Source of the DNA: Oryzias latipes | Taxonomy: Eukaryota > Chordata > Actinopteri > Beloniformes > Adrianichthyidae | Length of the DNA stretch: 64,000 nt | Reading direction: 5' to 3' | Assembly: GCF_002234675.1 (NCBI RefSeq) | Contig: NC_019876.2 | Span: forward strand, 17,801,354 to 17,865,353 | Shown here: positions 19,001-32,400 of the stretch, one piece after another | Layout: every line of letters begins with the position of its first letter | Numbering within the stretch: position 1 is the stretch's first letter | Made by a program: the position numbers and the translations under genes | Notes under the pieces: model-generated | What the model was told of the DNA's origin: nothing | Databases searched by the model: none | What the model saw: the letters and a program-made list of their open reading frames with translations, nothing else

Positions 19001-22000
19001 CTACAGCTCATGGGGATCCTCAGCGGCCACAGTATGGATTCTGTGTAAATGAGCCCTAAATTTCCTGCAGAACATCAGCAGTGTTGCCAAAAAACACACG
19101 GCAGCGAAGAAGCCGAGGGATGTGACAACGACAGCCTCTGAACATGAGGTTAAAGTTCCAGGAAAGTCACTGAAAAAAAACCAACAAAGTTAAATTAGAT
19201 TGAGTAACAGCTGGCAGTGGAGAACAAATGTTCAGGAAGTTATACTTGCCATTTGATAAAAGAAGAAGGTGTGCTGTTGTCTTTTAAAGGTGGAGAAACA
19301 TCTGGATAAACACAAATCCTCTTGTCTGGGCAGAAAACTGAACCATGATAACCTTTAATCTGACAATTCAGACAAAAAGTTTAATTTTTACATTTATAAA
19401 AACTATTTTTTCGCTTGCACAATATATCATTTAAATTCTTATAAAAATATATTATAAAAACTGAGGTTATCTTTTCCTATGAAATCCTGTTTAAATTTTA
19501 AAAATACAGTAAATACAACTAATTTGAGTTAAAAAAATTACTGGGAAACTTAAACGTTGATGTTTTTTGACTACGGTACAAACATGAGTGTTGCTACTGA
19601 TCTTCACATGTGGCCAAATTGCACAATAGTTTATGATGTGTTAAATGAGTATAGAAAAACCGATGGATGGATCAGACACACTATCTACAGCAGGCATATG
19701 GTTTTAAAAAGACACAGAAAACCAAACAATCCACATTTATTTTGACATATTTCTAGCTTGTCCTGCAACATCAGCATACTAAATGTCAGCTGTTGAGATG
19801 CAGCATTAAATGTTGAAATACTTGTGAGTATAAAAAGCTCTGACATACAAGCAGCCATATGGGATGTCAAATCAGTGGAAAAAAATAGATACAGACTTAA
19901 AAGCTTCACACTTCTAACCACTGCCACAATGTTTACTGCAAAGCAGCAACAAGAGATTTTACAAAGACAACAATTATTGCTGTTTTTACAAATCAGCAAC
20001 ATAAAAAGTAATACTTTTACAGAGATGTCCATATTTTGATAAGTTTGATAAGTAGTAGCCTTTCACCACCTATTTAAATATCTATTTAATCTTTGTTTAT
20101 CCTGTTATGACCATCCTGTATATTTTTTACATTTTCTAAAGTCACACTCAAGTCTTTCACCAAATGAGAACCAGACAACTTTATTTTATCATTTTTTATG
20201 TGGAATATTTGATGGAGTTTAAGTTATTCAAATAGAAAATTGTAAATTACAAACATCCAAAAAATATTTTTATCGTACTGTATTTTAAATAGATGCGTTT
20301 TCACCAAAAAAACATGTTATCTGACTATACCTGAACAGCACCCCCTGCTGGGCAATCAACCCATGTGGAGCCAGACACCTGGATCTGGTACCTGTTTGTT
20401 CCAGTGCACCTGTGTCTGTAACAGCGACCCACTATGGAGCTGTTGGTCCTGACCAAATAGCCCTGAGGCAATAAATAAAAACATAATTAATGAATTTAAC
20501 ATTTAAGAAGAAAATGATGAAAAGATCTAACCTCTCTGCTGAGGCTCGAAAAGAAGCAGCGGCTATCGAAGCCAAACATCTCCCCACTCTGTGGATTTTC
20601 ATCAGACCACCTAGAACTTTCTGTTTTCCAACATTCACTCTGATGAGAAAAAAAATATGTGAAAATATGAGTTTGTAATGCTAACCAAAATATGGGGGGG
20701 AGGGGGGTAAGGAATGTCCACAGAAACAAAAATAGGGGGGAAAAAACAGAAGTATACATATTGTGAACTTTGTCGTTTCCAAGAATTAGTGATGACAAAA
20801 TGGAAACTTACTCCTTTTTTTAGGGGTTTGTAAACTCTACATCCATCCAAGTAAGGATCTGTCTGACACTCCCCCTTGTGGAGATGAAGGAAATGACAGC
20901 CTAATCCACTGAAAATTAAAATAACACAAAGATAAAAATAAAAAATAAAAATAATACTGGGCATGAGTGTACGGGGAAGAGTCAACCAAGATAATTATTA
21001 CAACATTAATTAAAAACACATTTTTAATTTACCTTCCAGTGCAGAAAAAAGAAGATGCATGTTTGCATGTTTTTATTGAGCCAAAAGATTTTCCCTCACC
21101 TGTTAGAAGACAAGAATTAACCTATGAAAGTGTTCTTTAAAACTGATTCAAATTTAACTCTTCAATTCAAAGCTGTGCTGATTTGAACGTCTGCTTCGTA
21201 CCTTCGCCCCAGACTAAACTTTGTGCCAGTCTCAGGTCAACTGTGTACCATCCCGTGTCCTGAAATGCAGCTAAGGTGACTGGGTCGATCCGTATAGTAG
21301 TCGAATCTCCCAGTACGGCCCCCATGATGGACCCCTGCAGGACCCGGGACTCCCAGTGGGAGGACACTCCTTCTGCTGCTGCATCCTTGAAAGTCAAGAG
21401 CAAAAGTCAGATAGTTTCATTTTGATTGTTTTGCCACAGTAGAGCTGCTCGGTACCAAGTTTTCCAGTGGTCCCCCAAGTTCAGGATCAGAAGACACCAG
21501 GTGCTTCTGCATGACTGAAATGACAGATGGAGAGTAGATCCTCGTCTGGCCTGATCCGTCAGAGTGAGTCACTTTACCTCGGGAGGAACATGGAGGACCC
21601 ACTGCATGAAGGAAAAATCAAATCATTTGCAAATACCGGCTAACAACACCGGAGGACTAAAAAAAAAAAAACAACAATAATAATAACAACCCATAAAAAA
21701 ACCTTTATTAGATGAAGAACAGTCTTTCCAGGTGTTGAAGAGATCTTTAGAGAAACCCAGAGCATGAAACAACTCGTGAATCACAGTCTGAAAAACAACC
21801 ACAAATCTTTAACCCTTTATTCCCACATCCAACAGTTAAAAACTGAATATTCCATAAATAAATAAACCTGCACTGCAGTTTGGTGGCTGTATGTCGCTTC
21901 TGTTAGTCTGTTTCTGCAGACGACAACCGCTCCCGCCACAGGGCGGCCATTCATGTCTGTCTGACACTGGGCGGCGTAGGCCAAAACATCAGGCTGAGCA

Positions 22001-23208
22001 AGCACGGGATAACAACTTTAAAAGTGCATCACAAAAAAGACAACCTTCAAAAAGGAAATGAGAAAAGAAAATATCTACCCTTTACCTCTGCTCTACATTT
22101 ATCAGTGGCTTTTATTTGGAGGTAAAGCACAAAATCTACATCTGGAAGTCCAGCACCTTCAGGTCTGAGGATAGTCCTGTGCGGTGAGTCCGCCTCGGGA
22201 TAAACATCACATCCAGCCAAGTGATCATCTGGAATCTGGCGATGACTAACATGGTGAGCAATTCTTTACAATGTTGTTTTAATTTATACCAAGCAGCAGA
22301 GTTCTAAAAAACAGGTCATACTCACAATCACATCCAGACAAGTTTCATTTCTGTAATATCTGTTGGCTTTTCCACACCTGAAGTTATATACAAACGTTCA
22401 TATAAATATAAATTGGTAACATATTTTCAGGTGTTTCAATTATATAGACAATCATTTTCATCTTTGATACAATATAGAAAAACCTACTAAAAGTATTTTG
22501 TCTGCAAAAAAATTTAGAAAACTAAATTACAATGTGTAAAAAAATTGTGATGAACTGAGTGAACTCACTTCAAAATCAAAATTAGAACTTCCTTTATTGT
22601 CATTGTATGCACAATAAAATTATGTTGCTTCCAAATCTATACATCCAGTTCCCCAAAGAATAATAATAGATGTGCTGGTGACCATAGAGTGATGTGATTC
22701 ACACACCTGTTGTGGTTGACAGAGCTGGAATTCTTCCACACAAATTTACAGTATTTACTGAAGTCTCTGCTGAGCAACAGTGGGTTCGTGGTTCTGTTCA
22801 CTATTAGAGACACAGATGTTAGGATTTTGTTTGTTAGTTTTCTTTTTCCTGGTTTTGTTTACCTGAAAGTATTGAGGACACTGTCCTCACAGCCTCCTCC
22901 ACTGCTGTCTTCAGCCTTGTGTCCTCCGTCTCTGATAGGTGGACACTTTCCATGGGAATCCAGCTCTTTATCTTGATTGGTTGAGGAAAAGAGGACTCAG
23001 AGAGAGACGACCTTCCCATAATGGCTTTCTGCTTTGTGGAGCGATGCGGTCTGAGAGATGCTCTCGGCCCCTGTGTGAGTCTGGCTTCATGAAGTGAGCT
23101 GTGTCGCTGGGAGGTCTCTCCTCTGACCACTTTCACCCCAGCCTGGACTTCATCATAAATGCATCTGTGCAGGGATCCAGGCAGATCCAGCACAACTAGA
23201 ACCACCAT
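19001..23208 (-). CDS. cirop: Ciliated left-right organizer metallopeptidase (leishmanolysin-like peptidase 2)
   Basis: Exons from the 5' end: 23208-22863, 22800-22707, 22377-22326, 22235-22086, 21993-21868, 21787-21703, 21601-21456, 21385-21202, 21099-21033, 20908-20812, 20639-20532, 20462-20331, 19359-19250, 19169-19001. They sum to 1,866 nt in frame (621 aa). A short signal peptide (MVVLVVLDLPGSLHRC) leads into an M8 domain: zinc motif HELFHALGF (His260, Glu261, His264), third His at 343 in SSHWE, then Cys-rich segments CHFLHLHKGEC, FDSRCFFSSL and GRCYRHRCTG. A membrane segment (about 575-598) and short basic tail end the protein. These match vertebrate CIROP/LMLN2, a cell-surface protease needed in the left-right organizer (established). 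The exon actually starts at acceptor 23220, so an upstream first exon could replace the chosen Met. The last intron has a GC donor. Confidence 0.88.
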
Positions 23209-23299
23209 CAGCGTCCATACCTGGAGACAGACAAAGCTGTCATAAAACAAATGTTTTAGAATGTTTTGGACACGATGCAGTGTCTGAGCCACATGGAGA

Positions 23300-25230
23300 A
23301 TCTCAGTCACCACTAAACAGTCAGGCATGGTGGTGGAGATTTAATCATTTTGTCTTACTCAGTTTTTAAAAAGCCAGAGTTTTAGCTGCTGAAATGACTC
23401 TGGTTGTACAACAAGACCTTATGTTGTTACAATGAGCTTGGATTCCTCAAACCTTTAAAGAAACTGAATAAGACACTCACCAAAAAATTTAAAATAATGT
23501 AGTTTTACATTCTTCAAACAGACATTTTGATGCTGTCTGTGTAAAACAAAATGATTTATGAATACAATATAAACAAGATCACTGAAGTTTAGGTCTTTCT
23601 GAGGTAATAGGGAGCAGTTATTCCTTATATCTTGGGAATAATTAATTTGCCTAAATCAGGGATCTGTAATTTGAGGCTCTGCAGTTACATGTGCTTCTTT
23701 TATTCGTCCATTGTGGCTCCATGGCTCTAAAAAATAAAGCCAATAACAAAAAAATTATATTTTTAACTGAGGTGATCCTTTGATTTTTTTTCTTTTACCA
23801 ATGCTGACATTACACTACTACATTTGATACTGAAAAACAAAAAGGAGGATAGTGCACCAGTAAATCTTTTATACAAGGGGATTCGCTGCAGCAGGATGAT
23901 CTTGTTTGACACGGTGTGGGTTTTATTTTGAAAGGAACTTTTAGCTTCTGCATTCAAAAGCAAAGAAAATTATTATATTTTGCCCAAAACAATTGTAATA
24001 GCGTAACATTTAAATATTCATGGTTACAGTTTAAAAACAACTTGCCAAATGGTCACAAAAGCATAAAGTGTATTTTTCTAAAGAGTGAAGTAAGACTTTG
24101 TGCTTTTTGATGGGTTTGGATGGTAAGGAACTGGAACAAATGGATCTTTTAGTGTCAAAAGTTGCAGAGCTCTGGCCTTAATTATAAAAAAAGAATTCTA
24201 CTCTTGGAGTAGATTATACATCCTTTCTGTTTTCATTTCAAGTGTGGTCAAACTTGCATTTAGAGATTTCATCTTGAAGGTTCAGAGCTAAAACTCAGTG
24301 AAACCACAGGAGGATGAGCTCATTGCACAACTATTGCAGGGATTTGATCTGGCAGCAACAACTCAGGACATGTTTGGTTTCACAGATGTCGGATAACGCA
24401 ACAACTTTTTGGAAGCACAGACGATGCCCAAAGATTCAAGCTTACATCTCCTCTGATAATCTTTTAACACATTCTGTAGACACCATGCAGAGCTCAAACT
24501 CTCCTATCATCATGCCCAGATCCTGATTTAACATCAAAGCTACTATATAACAAAAACAGAACATTTTCACATTGAAAGGGCTCATGTTGTTGGTGACCTA
24601 AAACAAGGTTTTTCCAACCTTTTTTGAGCCAAAGTGGATTTTTTTCCTTGACAGAAATCACAAGGCACAGCACACAAAAAAGTAAAATAAAATAAAAAAT
24701 AAACTGTAGTCTGCAAAAATAATTTAATGTCTGGAATAAGACCAAAAAAAAGTCTTTTAGGAACTTTCACAATTATAAATACTTAGCATGGAATTGTGGA
24801 TGAGTTGATATCCTGATAATGGTAAATGTTTTATTAGAACAATTGGATAATTTCCCACAACACAAATTAAACCAAGGATGTAGTTGTTATCATATTACAT
24901 ATCTAATATTTTTAAGACGAGACAAAAAAGGTAGATTGTTCAATCAGTTGACTTATAAAAGGACTAGAAATGCTAAATTCAAACTATTTTACTGGGGGGG
25001 AAAAAAAAAAAAACTTTTTCTGAAATGTTTTATAATTACCTTGAGTTTGACTGCAGCAGTAATTCCATGCAGCCTCATCGCTCCACCAAAACGTTGTTCG
25101 TCTTTGGTTTCACACAGAAAAACAAAGAATTCCCAGAATACAATGCTTTAGTGTCACCCAAGTGTCACCTGATGTACATACAATCCACCCACCCCTCCCC
25201 AAAGACCCGCCTTTAAAAGAAAAAAGAACA
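23300..25230. other. Intergenic region between cirop and lrp10
   Basis: AT-rich. It holds an hAT-type element (23657-24174). A second hAT-like fragment near 24600-24800 begins with the word TTTTTCCAACCTTTTTTGAG. No coding exon was recognised. Confidence 0.5.
23657..24174. mobile_element. Non-autonomous hAT-like element, family B copy 1
   Basis: Ends CAGGGATCTGTAATTTGAGG and TTGCAGAGCTCTG are degenerate inverted termini of the CAGGGGTCTGCAACC type. Near-perfect 8-bp flanks GCCTAAAT (23649-23656) and GCCTTAAT (24175-24182) fit an hAT target-site duplication with one mismatch. A related copy is at 37976-38637. Confidence 0.65.
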
Positions 25231-26433
25231 CAAAGCCTTAAAAGTGCAAATTGTTTAATCTCAGCAACATTTGACTTATATACAGTGAAATCGAACTCCT
25301 TACATCCTAAAATCACTTTTTTTATTTATCCCATTGCATTTGAACTTAAAACTTCTATTTTACTCCGTAACCGCCACACTACATTCAAAAGAATTTAAAG
25401 AATGATAAAAGGACACGCAGCTTGCTGAAATAAAAACACAATAAATCATTTTATCTGAGTTCGAATGGCACACCACAATTATGTTGTGTCAGTCTGCAAC
25501 AAAATAACAATAATAATAATATTAATAAAGTCTCATCAACGATTGAGGTCATTTTGCGACTTTGCTGCCCTCTTTTAAACGCGAGGGGCGCCTCATCTTT
25601 CTGTTCTCACGCTGTGGAATCAGGCACCGAAGAGATTGTCTTTGAAAGTGTTTCTCTTTGAGTACATTCATTTTCTAGTCAGGATAATACCTATGTGTAC
25701 TTAGAAAACATTAACTATCATTTGAACTACAACAACAGATCCCCCGAAAAGGTATTGCCAACTTGCAGACATGCATTTTACAATGTTCTAATAAAGCCAT
25801 TGATGTGCTGATGCGTGCGATGAACCAATGTGTGTGTGTGTGTGTGTGTTTCCACAAGGAACTAGAACTTCTCAGGAATCTCCTCTAAAGGCACTTGATT
25901 AGGGGGGAATATTGTCCTTCCTATAATATTAGTGACCTCTCATTTCATCCGACTGGGTGCAGAAGTTTACCAGCGTGATTCACATTTACAATCACACTCC
26001 TTTGTCTCTTAGGACTAAAAACAAACAAACACTTGAATTCAAACAGTCGCAGTCATTCAAACAACTTTCCGTTGTAGGAGCTCAGCTCATCCAGCCTGAC
26101 AGTAGCCTGGTCGGTATCTGGATGAGGAAGATCCTTCTGTGCAAACGTTGACCTTCTCTGTGCAGTCCAGCGTTAAGTGCACACCCAATCCACTTTGTTT
26201 TGTGTTTTCCCCCCGTGCTTGACACCAACACATGTAAGTCCTTAAGCAAGACGAAGGGAAAAGGGGAAGAAAAAACAGTCCAAGATTTGGCAGGAAATGG
26301 CGACAAAATGAAATCCAAAGCAATCAGAAAAGGAACAGACTTGCACAGAGAAGATGAGTGTCGGAGTGAGGCACTCCTGTGCTAAAGGTCGACTGGATGC
26401 GGAAGAAACCTAGCGAGCGGTGAGGAGGTCGTT
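25230..26433 (-). other. lrp10: Inferred lrp10 3' UTR
   Basis: This lies directly after the lrp10 stop on the minus strand. It contains no recognisable exons. Minus-strand ATTAAA-type hexamers occur near 25250-25260. Extent is a guess. Confidence 0.4.
25829..25849. repeat. (TG)n microsatellite
   Basis: About ten uninterrupted TG units within the inferred lrp10 3' UTR. Confidence 0.9.
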
Positions 26434-29400
26434 TCAGGTGAGCATGGGCACGTCATCTTCGGAAGTGTTGTCCTCGGACAGCGGGATGAGCAGCACCTCA
26501 TCGTCTAAGGAAGAGGAGGAGAAAGAAGGAGAGGCCGACAGAGGCATGGAGTTGGTGGAAGAAGAGGAAGTAGAAGAAGAAGAGGGGGAGGCTCTGAAAA
26601 GGGAAATACTGAGGCCTAGCGTCTGGAAGATGGAAGCTAAGGAAGGGCTGCTAGAAGGAACGGAAACCTGGGGAGTGCAGGGAGTGGTGTGAGGTGGAGC
26701 AGGGGGGGCGTATGGAGGGGGAGGCAGGAAGGCGGCATCCGTTGACGGCAGCTGCAGCAGAGGAGCTTCCTGCTGCTGCTCCGTCGTGGACAGCAGGCCG
26801 AGTTTCTGAGAAACGGGTGGGAGGGCTGCCTCCACCACCGAGGAGGAGCCTGTGGGAGTGGACTGGGCTGGTTGTTCACCAGGTGGAGCGGAGTTGGACT
26901 GCTGCGGGTTGGAGCTTTGGCTCTGACTCTGCCTGGAGGCCTGCCTGGGGATGAGACCCCACCTCCGCATCCGGCGGACGGCGCGGCGGACGAAGCGAGG
27001 CCTGCGACGGCGGTGGGGGGAGTTGGCGGCGTCCTGACGGAGGAGCTGAAGAATTCCCCTCAGAGAAAGAGTCGAAGTCTGACAAAAACAGACAGTTGAG
27101 GAAATAAGTGCAAAGACTAAACCCCTGAAATGAATTATAAAAATCTGAAATAACTCATTGATGGTCGGGTATTAGAAAAAAAAAAGAAAATGCTGTCACA
27201 GAAATCCGTCGTGCAACTTGGTACCGGACCGCAGACAGAAAAAAAAATGCATACGCTAACTTTGATTATTTCCGTTTAGTTTATTTTCTGATACTGACAG
27301 AATTTTTATTTTGGAAAACTGCCGGACTCTGTTCACTAAAAATCCGTCAGATGCTGGGTTGAGTTATCAGTGTAAAACGAAATGTTGCTTTTATTGAATT
27401 ATGTACAAATCTGAAACAACTTTTACAAATCAACAACTTTGTTTTCATTGAATCTTTGTCATCTATAAAATAAAAAATCTACTGTTTTCAGATTTTTATT
27501 TATATTTAAATTTCTTTTAAACGCTTTTTAATTCAAATAATAGGTTAAAGCTTAAAAATATAAAATGCAACCTTTGATATTGTCTGACATTAAACCGGTC
27601 CGTGTAAAGTGCTGCTCTAGTGTATTAACTGAGTCCTTTTCTGAGGAAAAAACACCACATCTTTAGACTTACACAACTATGCAACAAATACAGATTCTAA
27701 ACGAGCATTTTACACATTGACCATCATCTGAAAGTAACATGAAGTTCCCTAAGAGTTTACCCTGTAACACAAGAGCTTTAGATAAAGTGTTGATTTTCTT
27801 TCGACTACTCTTTCTCCTTAACCGTTTCTGAAATGAATGCAATTCCTGTGGATTCTGAAGCAGAGAAAAGCAGTAGTAATTTGTTGCACATTGATACAAA
27901 GCTGATATGAAAAGCCATTTTTCTCTGTGACAGGATCAGCTGATTAACGTTGATAGTCCAAACAGCTAAGATTGGTCAAAAAGTGTGTTATTTAGGTGTC
28001 GCCAGCAACTTCTCTGGTGTTTAAGTCACGCTCTGATCATCTTTTAATCTATTTTTTCAAAGCGTTCCCAGACGTCTTTAATTACGATGATGCCGTTTTT
28101 AGCCAAAGTCAAAAAATGTGTCGTTTTCCAGGACATAGTTTCTGCAGAGATTAGAAATTTGCCTCTGAGATGTGGGCAGGACTGTTGATGTGGAGCAACA
28201 CCTTCATGTCCCTGTTGAAGGGCGGAGCAGGGAGCTTGTGGCCCGCCCAGCATATTTTCTACATAACAAATATGATCTTTTTGCAACAGCATTTTTGCAT
28301 CTGCTTGTGATTCACAACAGTTTGAATAAAGAAAAACTCAAAAATGTAATTTTTAGCTTAATATTTTCATTATATGTCCTCCATAATCAGTTAAAATGGT
28401 TAAAAATACCAAAACCATAATTTTCATCTGCCTTTAAAGGGTTAACCCAAACAGGATAATAAAATCTATAAAACAAAAATTGCTACTTTTTATTTTATAA
28501 ACCCTTTTCAGCTTAACTTCATTTTACTCCATGCATTTCTTACCTCATTGGGGTTTTCTGTGGGGAAATCCTCCACTGGCGGGATGACACCCTGGGCAAT
28601 CAGCTGACCATAGGAGGGAGGAGCCTGCTGCTGGATCAACTGGGCTTCCTGGCGGCTTATTGGAGCAAACATGCTGCAACAACAAACACAGACGATTTGA
28701 AGAATGTTAATCTTTATAATAAACTTCATTAGTTATTTTACAGGATCGTCAAAAATCTGTTGTAGTGCATGAAAATTCATTTATCAGGTAAGGGGTTTCC
28801 AGAAGAGAAATGAATGTAAAAATATTTACTGCACAATTTGAATTCATTTGCTAAATTCACATAAAATAATTTTGTGCATAGAGATCACTATGAAAAGATT
28901 TAGTCCTTTAGTTTGTACAGACCAGGAAAGGAGGAAAATATTTGTAAGGAACTGCTGTCTCACTTTCAACACATTGATGCTAAAAACAGGATAACAACCT
29001 CACGACGACTCTCTATTAAGATAAATCAAAGAAACAACAACAAATCTGGACTTTTTCTTGCAAAAACAAATGGAAAAGGTGAACAAATACAAATTCAAAC
29101 AGAGTTTTTGAAGACATCTGGTTTTTATGCCTGTTGGTGCAAATTTATAGGTCCTCCAAAAGTAAATAAAAATTTAAAAAAAGGTAAATGCCAAATCCTT
29201 TTTTTCTTTAAATAGATTATAGTTTGACAGCTTTTGATTTTTCTGTTTATTGTACTTTTTGCTGTGACTTTTCTTTATAATCAGTTAATTGACATAATCT
29301 CAGAAACAGTTAGATATGCTGATGCTGCACAAAAGTCAAAGCAATTTTGCCTTTTTTCTGTTGTTATACGTTGAAAGTAATTTATAAAACCTTAAATCAA

Positions 29401-32400
29401 TCTAAACTTCAACCATGTTCAAATTTAACGGTAGTCATTTTCCAGCCACTAATCCTGGATTTTACTTATATTTTCTGCTGTTTTGTAATCATTGTTTAAT
29501 AACTAGGATTTTAGACTTGAGTGGATGTACATGTGTTGATATTCCTTTTACTGTCAAGATTTTTCTTCACTATAAAAGTTGTCAAAATAAAGTATTTTTT
29601 TAAATACTAAAGGGATTTTTTTCTTCAAATTCCTTATATTCATCACTCTGAAGATAGCCAACAGGAAGCAGAGCGGGTCTCACCTGTACTCTCTGGTCCT
29701 GAGCGAGTACAGTTTGTAGGTGCAGCCCATGGCGATGACCAACAGCAGCCCGCAGACGAGGCTGCCCACCGTTGCTGCGGTGATGACCTTGCGGGGAAGC
29801 ATGACGGTGCAGTTGAGCTCATCGGTGCCGTCCTTACAGTCCACCTGACCGTCACAGCGCCAGCTCTCAAACACGCACCTGCAATGGAACAATGAGCCGT
29901 CTGTGATAAAGGCATGCAGCAGCACAGGGGGAGGACTAAGGAGCCTGATGTTAAAGACCATTGCTGTCTTCAATAACCTTTTAAAGAGTTTGCAAGTGCA
30001 GTGAGTACAAGAGAACAAAACCTCCAAATACCCAAATAACTAACATTAAAAAACCTAAAAGAACTGAACAGCGCTGTATATTTCTACAATCTGATGTTCA
30101 GAACTCTTCTTCCTAAATGCAGGTAGACCTGCTCTTGGCAGTGATGATGCAGCTCCAGTTCTTTTCCTAATAAAGACAGTCACTACTATCACTGTGGCTC
30201 TTCATTAACAGCAACTTGACTTGTATTTTATTTACATAAAACGTGTTTACTGTTCCTGTTTTGGGAACAAGTTCCTCTTTGCTAGCTGCCAATTGAACGT
30301 CTGCGCATAGCGAGAAAGGAGCGGGAAGCCCAAGAGAGGAGAAAGCTGGAGGGGGAAAAAAAAAAAATCACAATTTTACCAAAGATAAATCTTTTTTCAA
30401 TAAATTCCATTCATCGCCCGACCCCTTCTAACTGTGTTCTGTCGTTCATTGGAAGTTGATGTTTTCCATAAATGACACACGGAGAGGTGAAATCCGTAGC
30501 GTGGTATTAGAGATGTTTTAAGGTTGTAAAACTTCTCATTAGACACTTTATGGACTTTTTTTCAGACAGACATGAACATTTTCACTCTTTTCTCTCTTAA
30601 ACTCTCAAAGCTTAACAGAAACATAAGTCCAGTGTTATAGAATGAAAAAAAGATTACGAGATGAAGGGTTTATGTAAATGTGGCAAACTGAAGACATTCT
30701 GTACAGGAGACACGAAACAGAGATTGACAAAATCAACAGCCAATCAGGACGCAGAAGACGGTGCGTGTGGAAAAAAAAAAAACATGTAAAATTACACTGA
30801 AAATAATCAGTGAAACAAGACTTAAAATTAGATTAAATTGGTTTCATCTATAGTTGCGTTGCACTGAAATGCATATATCCCGCCACCTACATAAAGATTT
30901 GCTTCCTAAACCCTCAAATGCGACCAGAAGCCCTGATTGGTCAGTGTGCATCCTTTCAATCAAAAGTAATCCTAATACTCCATGTTTAGGTCTTGTTTTA
31001 TTCTGATACATAACATCTTATATATCCTGATCTTTTCCATACATAGAGAAGCTCAGAAAAAGTTAGAAGTGTTCTAAAATGTAATCTTTGCCGTTCATCC
31101 TCCACCTTGTCCAAAAGCATCCAATGGTTCTCAGCCTTGACACTGACCTGTCGCTGTCACAATGGAAGGTCCCTGGCTGGCACACAGTGCAGTCCTTCTC
31201 GTCGCTGAGGTCAGCGCAGTAAAGCTGGTAATTGCATCTCTCTGTCACCGGGTAGCACACCGGCCTGCCAGGGAAGTGGTTGGGCGCCACGGCTTTTTGT
31301 CCCACCATTCCGCAGGCAAACTGGTTGACGCCGCAGCCCCTGCACGCCTCCTCGTCCTTTCCGGTTTCGGGACAGTCCCATTTCCCGTCGCAGCGCTGCT
31401 CCTTTGAGTAGCATCCTCCCATCGATCCTCCACAGCGATATTCCGACGGCGGACAGTAGCTGCCCACGTGGAACGTGGCTTTGAAGCCTGTTCCCTCAGA
31501 GCCGGGGAAAGTTTCGTATGTCAGGGACATCAGGCCAGTGTGGGATTCCACCTGGACTGATTTGTAATTAGATGCACTGGTGATCTGTCAAAACGCAGAG
31601 AAAAAAACAAAACATTTTGCTCAATCAGAGGAAAGGAGGACAAAAAAAATGGAAAAGAAAAGCTTCAAGACACCCACATTTTTAATCACATCTCCTTTTC
31701 CTTCGCCTCTGTTGTAGATGGTCAGTCTATCGAAAGGCCCCAGCTCCAGCTGTCGCAGGTCTAACCTCAGGGCCCGAGAGTCCTGAGGATCCAAAGTCCA
31801 AACGCAGAAGATCCTGTTCCCTCGGGGGGCTGGAGAAGAGAAGGTCCCATAGAAGGTCTGGAAGAGACCTCCGCACGGCCACTCAACGGGAGTTGTGGAG
31901 ATGAGCACCTCTGCTTTGGTCTGAGTCTGCTCCTGCCCCAGCTGGTTCTGCGTCCTCTCCAGCTGCCAGAAATCCTCATACACATATCCGGGAGTCGTTC
32001 TGACCAAGCTTTTGGTTTTCTCTGTGACCATCTGCTTCTCAGAGTCTTTATTTCCATCTGCTGTGGTCTGAATCTCTGGATAGTCCATGTTATCTTCACA
32101 GCCCTGCTCATCAGAACCAACGTTGTCATCGGGACAATCTATGCGCCCGTTACAGCGCAGGAAAAGTGGGATGCACTGACTCCCAGGACACTGGAAAGAC
32201 GTCTTTGGGCAGTTTTCTGACTCTAGGTTTAAAAAGAAACATTATTTTAAAAGAAAAAAATTTGACAAAGATGTTTTTTAAAGACCCAAAACGTGCAGGT
32301 GAAAGTGAAGAGCAGCCCTTCATACCTCTGGAATAGCTCAAAATAAACTTTGACACCGGGTATTGGTGTGGAAAGAAATGGTGCACAACTGTGATATTTC

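Noticed and set aside
26420-26954. Plus-strand open frames, Glu/Gly-rich
   Set aside because: Antisense to the proline/serine-rich last exon of lrp10.
31162-31407. Plus-strand frame of 81 codons
   Set aside because: Antisense to the LDLa exon of lrp10.
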